A program made the position numbers and the translations under genes. Shown one piece after another: positions 1 through 5,591 of a stretch of DNA of 6,834 nucleotides. The notes beneath the pieces are model-generated. The model was given only the letters and a program-made list of their open reading frames with translations. It was not told the DNA's origin and searched no databases. Numbering within the stretch: position 1 is the first letter of the stretch; every line of letters starts with the position of its first letter. The DNA is from Phycisphaerae bacterium. Its GTDB lineage: Bacteria > Planctomycetota > Phycisphaerae > Phycisphaerales > SM1A02. The DNA lies in contig VGXK01000109.1 of assembly GCA_016873355.1 (NCBI GenBank), forward strand, positions 1-6,834. The letters run 5' to 3'.

Positions 1-1227
1 GAGATCGATCTCGCCGCGCATCGCGCGTCGAGCCGCGATCGACGCCTCGAGCGTGCGCGGACTCGGCAGCGACTGGCGCTGCCGACGCAGGAGCTGGGAG
101 AGCTTGCCGCTGCTCGACGCCACCTTTGATCGATCCTGGTCGGCCGTGTACTCCCGCTCGATGCGCTTCAGCTCCTCCTCGCGGAGCGTCGTCTCCTCGC
201 TGATGCGATTGAGCATCCGACCCGCGTCCTGGAGGCGCTGGGCGAGTTCGGCGTTCCGCGCCGTCGTCTGCGCCACGAGGGAACCGGTGCCGTCCCGGTG
301 CGCCCTCGCCGACTGCTCCGCCGCCGCGTGCGCCTGCGCGGAGCGCCGCTCGTCGAGCTCGGCACGGAGCGAGCGGCCGAGCGCTTCGGCGTCGGCGATC
401 CTCTTCTCCTGCGCCGTGCGCTCGACGGCGACGAACTCGCTGCGCGCATCGAGCGATGCGAGCTCCGCTTCGCGCAGCGAGAGCAGCGACGCGAGCTCCT
501 CCACGCGCGCGAGATTCGCGAGCGAGCCGAGTTCCCCGCCCCCGTCGTTCGCGGGAGACGACTGCATTCTCCGACGCGCTTCGGAGAGCTCGCTCCGCGC
601 CCTGGCGATCTCTTCCGGGAGGGCTCGCCGTCGTTCGACGAGCTGAGCGCCTTGATTCTCCAGTCCCGTGAGCGCCTCGCGGGCGGAGGCGAGTACGGTG
701 CCGGCGAGCGTCAGCGCCGCGTCGAGCTGCTCGATCGAGGCGCCCTCGGGCGGCGCCTCGACCGGCTTGTGTCCCGCGCGGAGCGCCTCGAGCCGCGTGC
801 TCTTCTGGGCCACCGCGTCGCGCCACTCCGCGGCCTTGGCGAGATTCACCTCGATCTGCGTGACGCGTTCGGCGATCGACGAGAGCCGCTCCAGGCGCCG
901 CTTCTCCTCGTCGCCCGGTTTCTCGATCGCCTTGAGCGCGTCGATCTGCCTGCGAAGTTCGTCAAGCGACGGCAGAGGCGACGCCACGACCGGCGGAGCG
1001 GCCGCGCCCTGGCCCTGATCGGGGGCCGCGCCCTGCCCGTTCGACGCGGGGGCGTTCTGGCCGTTCGCGGGAGGCGCGCCCGATCCGACGTCGGCGGGCG
1101 CCGGCGGAGTCGACGCCGGCGGCGCACCGGCGCCGCGCCAGGCGATCGCCAGGACCGCGGCCGCCGCGAAGATCGCGGCACCGCGTCGCCGCGTCGTCAC
1201 GCTCGTCGCGTCGCGCATTGCACGCAT
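1..1227 (-). CDS. MscS-family mechanosensitive channel, N-terminal part (partial, runs off left edge)
   Basis: The reading frame stays open from the ATG at 1227 to base 1, giving 409 residues of a longer protein. Residues 1-35 look like a signal peptide: Arg13-15, then an Ala/Ile/Val-rich core and a G-A-G-A end. Residues 36-86 are a low-complexity Pro/Ala/Gly/Gln/Asn linker. From about 88 on it is charged, Glu/Arg/Leu-rich coiled coil. The last stretch, with a NAELAQRL-like segment followed by GKLSQLLRRQRQSLPSPRTLE, follows the pattern I know from the periplasmic 'MscS porin' region of E. coli MscK and MscM. The membrane channel part would lie beyond the window, so the channel function (tension-gated release of solutes) is inferred. 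It is third in an operon behind the deacetylase. An in-frame ATG at 1260 overlaps the upstream stop by 8 bases and is an alternative start; the 1227 start gives the more usual signal peptide. Neither has a good Shine-Dalgarno site. A generic periplasmic coiled-coil protein is the alternative identity. Confidence 0.7.
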   Translation of the reverse strand, partial: MRAMRDATSVTTRRRGAAIFAAAAVLAIAWRGAGAPPASTPPAPADVGSGAPPANGQNAPASNGQGAAPDQGQGAAAPPVVASPLPSLDELRRQIDALKAIEKPGDEEKRRLERLSSIAERVTQIEVNLAKAAEWRDAVAQKSTRLEALRAGHKPVEAPPEGASIEQLDAALTLAGTVLASAREALTGLENQGAQLVERRRALPEEIARARSELSEARRRMQSSPANDGGGELGSLANLARVEELASLLSLREAELASLDARSEFVAVERTAQEKRIADAEALGRSLRAELDERRSAQAHAAAEQSARAHRDGTGSLVAQTTARNAELAQRLQDAGRMLNRISEETTLREEELKRIEREYTADQDRSKVASSSGKLSQLLRRQRQSLPSPRTLEASIAARRAMRGEIDL

Positions 1228-1252
1228 GATAAGAGAGCGATCCGGTCGGCGA

Positions 1253-2056
1253 TCACGCATCGAGCATGCCGCGCTCCGCCAGGAACGAGCTCACGGACGC
1301 GGCACGCGAGCGTTCGAGCAGCCACCGCACGTAGCGCGAGAAGCGCTCGATCATCGCCTCGCCGTCGGGGCGCCGCATGTAGCGCGGCAATCCCGAGTCC
1401 CGCAGATCGAGGAACTCCCAGGGATGCCAATAGAGGTGCACGTAGCCGTCGCGCCGCAGGCAGGCGGCGCTCGCCGAGCGCACGAGCGGCATCGGCAGGT
1501 TCTTCATGGCCAGCCAGAAGAGCGGCACGCGAAGCGTCGGCGAGGCGCTCGCGGGAAGCTCGACGAGCTCGCCCTTGCGGTAGATCGTGCGCGGTCGACC
1601 GAGGTTGTTGTAGCGCCCGGGAAGCCAGATGGGATTCTCGCTCGAGTCCCAGCGGTATCCGGCGTCGAGGATCGCGCGCGGATCGGTCGCCTGAAGCCGT
1701 GCGCGCCGGAATCCGAGCACCTCCGCGCCCGAGATCTCGCGGAGCGCCGCGCGACTCCGCGCCAGGTCCGAGTCCTCGAAGGTGCGATGCATGCGGCCGT
1801 GGCTTGCGATCTCGTGCCGCCGGGCCGCGCGCCGCACGAGGTCGGGCGCGTGCCCCGCGATGTTCGCGGTGACGAAGAGCGTCACCGCGGGCACCTCGAG
1901 TTCGTCGAGCAGGTCGAGCAGGCGCAGGAAGCCCGCCGCGCCGATGCGGAGCTGGGAATCCATGTCGAGCTCGCGGCCCCGATCGAGCGGCGCGTCGAAC
2001 TCCTCGACGTCGAAGGTGAGCAGGGTGACGGCGCCGATCGGCATCGAAGGCGGCAT
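1253..2056 (-). CDS. NodB-type polysaccharide deacetylase family protein
   Basis: A 267-residue protein that would remove N-acyl groups from a sugar chain or a lipid-linked sugar by metal-dependent hydrolysis. Motif 1 is TFDVEEFD (residues 14-21, Asp16 as the likely catalytic base). Motif 2 is SHGRMH (His86 and His90, metal ligands). The motif 3 region is GFRR (115-118), followed by GYRWDSSENPIWLP (133-146). The late histidine motif is YWHPWEF (His211). The HPWE element and the DVE form of motif 1 resemble the PEP-CTERM/XrtA-associated branch rather than classical chitin deacetylases. Motif 3 reads FRRAR where the family usually has a Pro. No signal peptide is visible, so it is probably cytoplasmic. 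The start at 2056 lies 5 bases after the glycosyltransferase stop; ATG 2044 is also possible. The frame is open to an ATG at 2146, but that would overlap the upstream gene by 85 bases. No clear ribosome site is seen, which fits translational coupling. Substrate unknown. Confidence 0.85.
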   Translation of the reverse strand: MPPSMPIGAVTLLTFDVEEFDAPLDRGRELDMDSQLRIGAAGFLRLLDLLDELEVPAVTLFVTANIAGHAPDLVRRAARRHEIASHGRMHRTFEDSDLARSRAALREISGAEVLGFRRARLQATDPRAILDAGYRWDSSENPIWLPGRYNNLGRPRTIYRKGELVELPASASPTLRVPLFWLAMKNLPMPLVRSASAACLRRDGYVHLYWHPWEFLDLRDSGLPRYMRRPDGEAMIERFSRYVRWLLERSRAASVSSFLAERGMLDA

Positions 2057-2061
2057 CGGCG

Positions 2062-2829
2062 TCAGACCGCGATCGCCGCCGCGCGCGGGCGCGTCGGCGC
2101 GCGATGGATCCGGCGCACGCGCCAGAGACTTCGCAGCATGCGCCACGGATCCCGCGTCAGCTTCACGTTCGTGCCGAGCGCCGCGTGGTCGCGGGACACC
2201 TTCGCCGGAATCTCGACGACGCGCAGTCCCTCGAGCTTCGCCAGGTGCAGGATCTCCACGTCGAACGCGAAGTCGTCGATGCGGCTTCGCGAGAAGATCC
2301 GCTGCGCGGCGGAGGCCCGGAATCCCTTGAGCCCCGCCTGCGTGTCGCGGAACCGGAGACCGATGAGCAGGCGGACGGCGAGATTGAACATCGCGCCGCC
2401 CATGCGCCGGCGCAGGCTCGGAATGGCCCCCTCCTGCTTCACGAGATGCCGCGAGCCGATCGCCACGTCGGCGTCGCGCAGCGCGTCCACCAGACGATCG
2501 ACATGGTCGAGGTCGTAGGCGAGGTCACCGTCGGTGAAGCAGACGAGATCGGCTCGTGACGCAAGCACCGCGTCGCGCACCACGGCGCCCTTGCCGCGAT
2601 TGACCGGCGAGCGCTCGAGACGGATGGCCGCGCGGGGCGCCGCCTCGTCGTGGATTCCGCGCTCGATCGCGTCGGCGGTTCCGTCGCTCGAGCCGTCGTC
2701 GACGAAGACGGCGGATGCCGACGGACGAGCCTCGAGCCAGCGTCGCACCCGCGGAAGCACCTCGGGGACCTGCGGAGCCTCGTTGTAGACCGGCAGGATG
2801 AGGTCGACGCTCGGCACTCGAAGTCGCAT
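2062..2829 (-). CDS. Family 2 glycosyltransferase, ALG5/dolichyl-phosphate sugar synthase type
   Basis: A 255-residue GT-A fold enzyme that by family would move a sugar from a nucleotide sugar to a polyprenyl phosphate. Visible landmarks are LILPVYNEA (10-18), VDDGSSDGT (43-51, nucleotide binding), NRGKGAVVRDAV (77-88), the metal-binding DXD as TDGDLA (99-104, Asp100/Asp102), GSRH (125-128), RDTQAGLKGF (161-170) and FAFDVEIL (187-194). The DTQ-G-K-F and F-FDVEIL elements are typical of ALG5/DPM-like enzymes. No transmembrane helix is evident at either end, unlike ArnC or eukaryotic ALG5, and the C terminus is basic (many Arg), so peripheral membrane contact is plausible. The ATG at 2829 has a GGAG site 7 bases upstream. 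The frame stays open upstream to 3894, but that part is antisense to the pseudouridine synthase gene. It is first in the minus-strand operon. Acceptor and donor sugar cannot be read from sequence. Confidence 0.88.
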   Translation of the reverse strand: MRLRVPSVDLILPVYNEAPQVPEVLPRVRRWLEARPSASAVFVDDGSSDGTADAIERGIHDEAAPRAAIRLERSPVNRGKGAVVRDAVLASRADLVCFTDGDLAYDLDHVDRLVDALRDADVAIGSRHLVKQEGAIPSLRRRMGGAMFNLAVRLLIGLRFRDTQAGLKGFRASAAQRIFSRSRIDDFAFDVEILHLAKLEGLRVVEIPAKVSRDHAALGTNVKLTRDPWRMLRSLWRVRRIHRAPTRPRAAAIAV

Positions 2830-2832
2830 GAT
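2804..2832 (+). promoter_or_regulatory. Possible promoter for the pseudouridine synthase gene
   Basis: TCGACG (2804-2809) and CATGAT (2827-2832) are separated by 17 bases and each match four of six consensus bases of a sigma-70 promoter. Transcription would begin near 2839-2840, just before the GTG start at 2845, giving a leader of only about five bases. The elements lie inside the start of the divergent glycosyltransferase gene. Weak matches, so this is a guess supported mainly by position. Confidence 0.2.
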
Positions 2833-2836
2833 ACGA

Positions 2837-2840
2837 CTCC
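2837..2840 (-). promoter_or_regulatory. Ribosome binding site of the glycosyltransferase gene
   Basis: GGAG on the minus strand, 7 bases before the ATG at 2829. It fixes the start inside a frame that remains open far upstream. It sits in the 15-base gap between the two divergent start codons, so this little spacer is largely occupied by it. Confidence 0.55.
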
Positions 2841-2844
2841 GCTC

Positions 2845-3645
2845 GTGACGCGTCCCTCGGCGAACCCATCCGTGATCGTGTCGCTGCTTCATCGGGACGA
2901 CGCGCTGCTCGTCGTCGACAAGCCCGCGGGCCTCGTGGTCGAGCCGGGGCTCGGACACCGTCGCGACTCGCTGCTCAACGGTCTCATGGCCGCGCACGGC
3001 GACTCGCTTTCGCTCATGGGTCCCTCGCGTGACTGGGGCCTGCTCCATCGGCTCGATCGCGAGACGAGCGGCTGCGTGCTCGTGGCCCTTCGACCCGCCG
3101 CCTACGACTCGTTGCGCGAACAATTCGAATCCCGGCGCGTGCGCAAGTCGTATCTGGCGATCGTGAACGGTCGACCCAGGATGAGCGAAGGCGTCGTCGA
3201 CACGGCGCTCGAGGAAGTGCGGCGCGGCGATCTCAAGGTGAGCGTGCCCGGTCGGCGCGGCGCGGGGCGGCCTGCCGTCACCCGCTACCGCGTGCTCGCG
3301 TCGACGAAGTCGCAGGCGCTGCTCCTGGTGTCGATCGACACGGGACGGCTTCATCAGATTCGAGCCCACCTGGCGGGAATCGGCCATCCGATCGAGGGTG
3401 ACCGGATCTATCGCACGGATCTTCCGCCGAACACGAGCCGGCCCCCGCCCGGCCGGGAAGCTCCCCCGCTCCTGCTGCACGCATGGCGGCTGGGGTTCTC
3501 GCATCCGGAATCCGGCCGCGCGATGGAGGCGGAGTCGCCTCCGCCTCGGGCGCTGGCGGAGCGGGTTCGCGCGATGACCGGAAACGACCTCGCACCGCTG
3601 CTTCCCTCCGCGAGGTCGATTCGAAATCAGCCGGAATCGAAGTAA
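2845..3645 (+). CDS. RluA-family RNA pseudouridine synthase
   Basis: A 266-residue enzyme that isomerises uridine to pseudouridine in rRNA or tRNA. The N terminus goes straight into the catalytic domain (LLVVDKPAGLVV, residues 21-32), with no S4 RNA-binding domain, as in E. coli RluA and TruC. The catalytic motif is LLHRLDRETSG (66-76) with Asp71 as the nucleophile. Later landmarks are YLAIVNG, VTRYRVL, RLHQIRAHLAGIGHPIEGD (from Arg168) and LLLHAWRLGF. Length fits S4-less members. The frame is open back to 2650, but that would overlap the divergent glycosyltransferase, so I take GTG 2845; GTG 2872 and GTG 2878 are also in frame and nearer the usual domain edge. None has a clear ribosome site, which fits a leaderless or near-leaderless transcript. 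The stop lies 13 bases before the FlgI-like gene. Which RNA position is modified cannot be told from sequence. Confidence 0.88.
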   Translation: MTRPSANPSVIVSLLHRDDALLVVDKPAGLVVEPGLGHRRDSLLNGLMAAHGDSLSLMGPSRDWGLLHRLDRETSGCVLVALRPAAYDSLREQFESRRVRKSYLAIVNGRPRMSEGVVDTALEEVRRGDLKVSVPGRRGAGRPAVTRYRVLASTKSQALLLVSIDTGRLHQIRAHLAGIGHPIEGDRIYRTDLPPNTSRPPPGREAPPLLLHAWRLGFSHPESGRAMEAESPPPRALAERVRAMTGNDLAPLLPSARSIRNQPESK

Positions 3646-3648
3646 TCT
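3620..3648 (+). promoter_or_regulatory. Possible weak promoter before the FlgI-like gene
   Basis: TTCGAA (3620-3625) and TAATCT (3643-3648, a TANNNT-type -10) are separated by 17 bases, the -10 overlapping the stop codon of the pseudouridine synthase gene. Transcription would start near 3655, almost at the ATG at 3659, which has no Shine-Dalgarno site. Each box matches only three of six consensus bases, so co-transcription from upstream is equally likely. Confidence 0.18.
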
Positions 3649-3658
3649 GCTCCCCTTC

Positions 3659-5545
3659 ATGCCCACGCCGAATCCGCACCGGAATCCCGCCGCGCCTTCA
3701 CGCCGTCGCACGGCGACGCTCGCGTCGGCGCTCGTCGCCGCGTCGCTCCTGGGCGCGTGCATCGGCGTCGAGCCGGCGTCGGAGCGGCCCAGGCCGGATC
3801 GCGCGGAACGGGATCCGATCCCGATGGAAGTCGATCCGATCATGCGCGGCACGATCGCGGGCGAAGCGGTCATGGTCGGCTTCGATCCGACCACGGTGCG
3901 AGGCTACGGTCTCGTCGTCGGCCTGAACGGAACGGGCAGCCGCGTCATGCCGGCGGAGGTTCGGGCGTTCCTGCTTTCGGAGATGACGCGTCGCGGCGTG
4001 GGCGATCCCAAGCGCGGCGACGGCGTCTCGCCCGAGGCGATGCTCAATTCGAACGACGTCGCGGCGGTCGTCGTCGAGGGCGTGATCGAGCCCGGCGCCA
4101 CGAAGGGCACGCTCTTCGACGTGCGAGTCTTCTCGGTGCCCGGCAGTCCGGCGACGAGCCTCGAGGGCGGACGGCTCTGGACCACGGACCTGCGTCCCGG
4201 GCCGATCCTCTCCGGCAATCGACAGGCGGTGACGCTCGCGGAGGCGAAGGGCCCGCTCTTCGTGAATCCCTTCGTCGATCCGAGTCCGTCCCGCTCCGAC
4301 GGCGTGAATCGACTCTCCGGCCGCATTCTCGACGGCGGTCGCGTCACGAAGGACATGACGCTCAAGCTGCGCCTGGCCACGCCCAGCCACAACCGCGCCA
4401 TGACCCTCCAGAGCGCGATCAACAGCGTCTTCCCGCGCGAGCCGGGTCAGACGGAGGCGACCGCGCACGGCAAGAGCGACGACACGATCCTCATCCACGT
4501 GCCGCCGAGCTTCCACAAGAAGCCCGCCGAGTTCGTGCAGCTGCTTCGCCACATGCCGGTGCGGGTCGACGCGGTGGAGCAGACCGCCGAGGCGGTTCGC
4601 CGCAGCCTGCTTGCGAATCCCGGCGCCGCCGGCGCCGCGAGCTGGCGCTGGCAGTCGCTCGGCAAGAAGGCGCTCGCGTCCATCCAGGATCTCTACGACT
4701 ATCCGGAGGAACAGCCTCGCTTCGCGGCGCTTCAGGCCGGCGCGAGGCTCGATGATCCCCTCGCGGTGCAGCCGCTCATCGAGCTCGCCAAGAGCGGTTC
4801 GCTCGAGCACCGGCTCGGCGCGATCGAACTGCTCGGCTCGATGGGGACGAATCCGGCGGTCGATCTCGGCCTGCGGCCGCTGCTCGACGATCCCGACGTC
4901 GACATCCGCCTTCGCACCTTCGAATCGCTCGAGAAGCGCAAGGACCCGATCGTGGCCGAGCGGCGGCTCGACCAGGGATTCGTCGTCAACCTCGTTCCGA
5001 GCAAGTGGCCGATGGTCTACGTGGCCCAGAGCGGCAAGCCCCGGCTCGTGCTCTTCGGCGAGGACCAGGAGATCTCGCGGCCGACCACGCTCGCCGTCTG
5101 GAGCAACCGCTTCATGCTCAAGGGCGAGGCGGGCGAGGAGAAGATCGAGGTCTTCTACCGGCCGCGCGACGACGGCCCGCCGATGATCGACCGCGTCACC
5201 GCGAGCGTTCCCGACTTCGTGCTCTACCTCGGCCATCGGCCGTCGCCCGAAAGTCCCGAGCCCGGCCTCGGCATGAGCTACTCCGAAACGATCGGCGCCC
5301 TGCACGAAGTTTGGAAGGCCGGGTACCTGGGCCAGGCCGACTTCAAGGCCGAGCAGGATCGCGTGCTCGCGGCGATTCTTCGCCTCGAGAAGGAGCGACC
5401 CACCTACGACCGGCCGGAGTTCGAGATGGAGGAGGAGGGCTCGACCTCGGGCTCGACTTCGAACGGCGACCTGGGCTCGCTCGCGCAGCCGCCCGCCGCG
5501 TCGCTTGCTCCCAAGTCATCGGCCGCTGATACTGTGCCTCGATGA
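3659..5545 (+). CDS. Lipoprotein with flagellar P-ring (FlgI)-like domain, HEAT-like region and unassigned C-terminal domain
   Basis: A 628-residue predicted lipoprotein. The N terminus has Arg15-17, a hydrophobic core and the lipobox LGAC (lipidation Cys34), with Ile at +2, so outer-membrane sorting is expected. Residues about 62-335 follow the FlgI pattern: RGYGLVVGLNGTGS (81-94), NDVAAVVVEGVIEPGATKGT, DVRVFSVPGSPATSLEGG, then LAEAKGPLFVNPF, GGRVT, a QSAINSVF segment and an IHVPPSF segment. FlgI builds the periplasmic P ring of flagella and is normally about 370 residues with a cleaved, non-lipid signal. From Leu364 to about 432 lie HEAT-like helices (DDPLAVQPLIELAKSG, EHRLGAIELLGSMG, DDPDVDIRLRTFESLEKRKD). 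Residues about 440-590 match nothing I recognise; the tail is acidic and Ser/Gly-rich. No flagellar gene is in the window, so I would not call it flgI. It lies between an RNA-modifying enzyme and smc. It may instead be an envelope ring or scaffold protein that reuses the fold. The ATG has no clear ribosome site. Confidence 0.8.
   Translation: MPTPNPHRNPAAPSRRRTATLASALVAASLLGACIGVEPASERPRPDRAERDPIPMEVDPIMRGTIAGEAVMVGFDPTTVRGYGLVVGLNGTGSRVMPAEVRAFLLSEMTRRGVGDPKRGDGVSPEAMLNSNDVAAVVVEGVIEPGATKGTLFDVRVFSVPGSPATSLEGGRLWTTDLRPGPILSGNRQAVTLAEAKGPLFVNPFVDPSPSRSDGVNRLSGRILDGGRVTKDMTLKLRLATPSHNRAMTLQSAINSVFPREPGQTEATAHGKSDDTILIHVPPSFHKKPAEFVQLLRHMPVRVDAVEQTAEAVRRSLLANPGAAGAASWRWQSLGKKALASIQDLYDYPEEQPRFAALQAGARLDDPLAVQPLIELAKSGSLEHRLGAIELLGSMGTNPAVDLGLRPLLDDPDVDIRLRTFESLEKRKDPIVAERRLDQGFVVNLVPSKWPMVYVAQSGKPRLVLFGEDQEISRPTTLAVWSNRFMLKGEAGEEKIEVFYRPRDDGPPMIDRVTASVPDFVLYLGHRPSPESPEPGLGMSYSETIGALHEVWKAGYLGQADFKAEQDRVLAAILRLEKERPTYDRPEFEMEEEGSTSGSTSNGDLGSLAQPPAASLAPKSSAADTVPR
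5438..5461 (+). repeat. 12-base tandem duplication coding GSTSGSTS
   Basis: Two adjacent 12-base units, GGCTCGACCTCG and GGCTCGACTTCG, differ at one base and encode Gly-Ser-Thr-Ser twice in the flexible tail of the FlgI-like lipoprotein. It looks like a small in-frame slippage expansion. Confidence 0.7.
5505..5533 (+). promoter_or_regulatory. Possible promoter for smc
   Basis: TTGCTC (5505-5510) and GATACT (5528-5533) are separated by exactly 17 bases, inside the last codons of the FlgI-like gene. The -10 matches four of six and the -35 three of six consensus bases. It stands out as a less GC-rich patch in this sequence. Transcription would start near 5540 and give a leader of about 50 bases that includes the AGGAGG site. 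It would let smc be expressed apart from the genes before it. Confidence 0.35.
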
Positions 5546-5581
5546 CCGGGCCGCGCCCAGGGATGGGCCGATCGACGCGAC

Positions 5582-5587
5582 AGGAGG
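5582..5587 (+). promoter_or_regulatory. Strong ribosome binding site of smc
   Basis: AGGAGG, continuing to AGGAGGT, ends 4 bases before the ATG at 5592. It is the only full-consensus Shine-Dalgarno site at any start in the window and fixes the smc start. Confidence 0.8.
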
Positions 5588-5591
5588 TCCG

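Noticed and set aside
298..1872. Long plus-strand open frames across 53-2559, the largest of 524 codons
   Set aside because: They run antisense to the channel and deacetylase genes, are extremely Arg/Ala-rich, show no motif and arise from GC-rich codon bias.
2650..2844. Upstream ATG start for the pseudouridine synthase
   Set aside because: It would add 65 residues antisense to the glycosyltransferase N terminus, with no similarity to S4 domains.
2830..3894. N-terminal extension of the glycosyltransferase frame to a 610-residue protein
   Set aside because: The extra part is antisense to the pseudouridine synthase and the start of the FlgI-like gene and shows no domain; the GT-A domain begins at the ATG at 2829, which has a ribosome site.
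4620..4638. Short 9-base near-repeat (GGCGCCGCC / GGCGCCGCG)
   Set aside because: Codes for a Gly-Ala-Ala linker in the FlgI-like protein; expected low-complexity in high-GC coding DNA.
3698..5305. 535-codon minus-strand open frame
   Set aside because: Fully antisense to the FlgI-like lipoprotein, composition is His/Arg/Ala-rich shadow sequence without recognisable motifs.
5548..5568. Possible hairpin (GGGC-CGC-GCCC and nearby GGGCC) between the FlgI-like gene and smc
   Set aside because: Only a 4-base stem with a 3-base loop and no T-tract follows; ordinary for GC-rich DNA and not a credible terminator.
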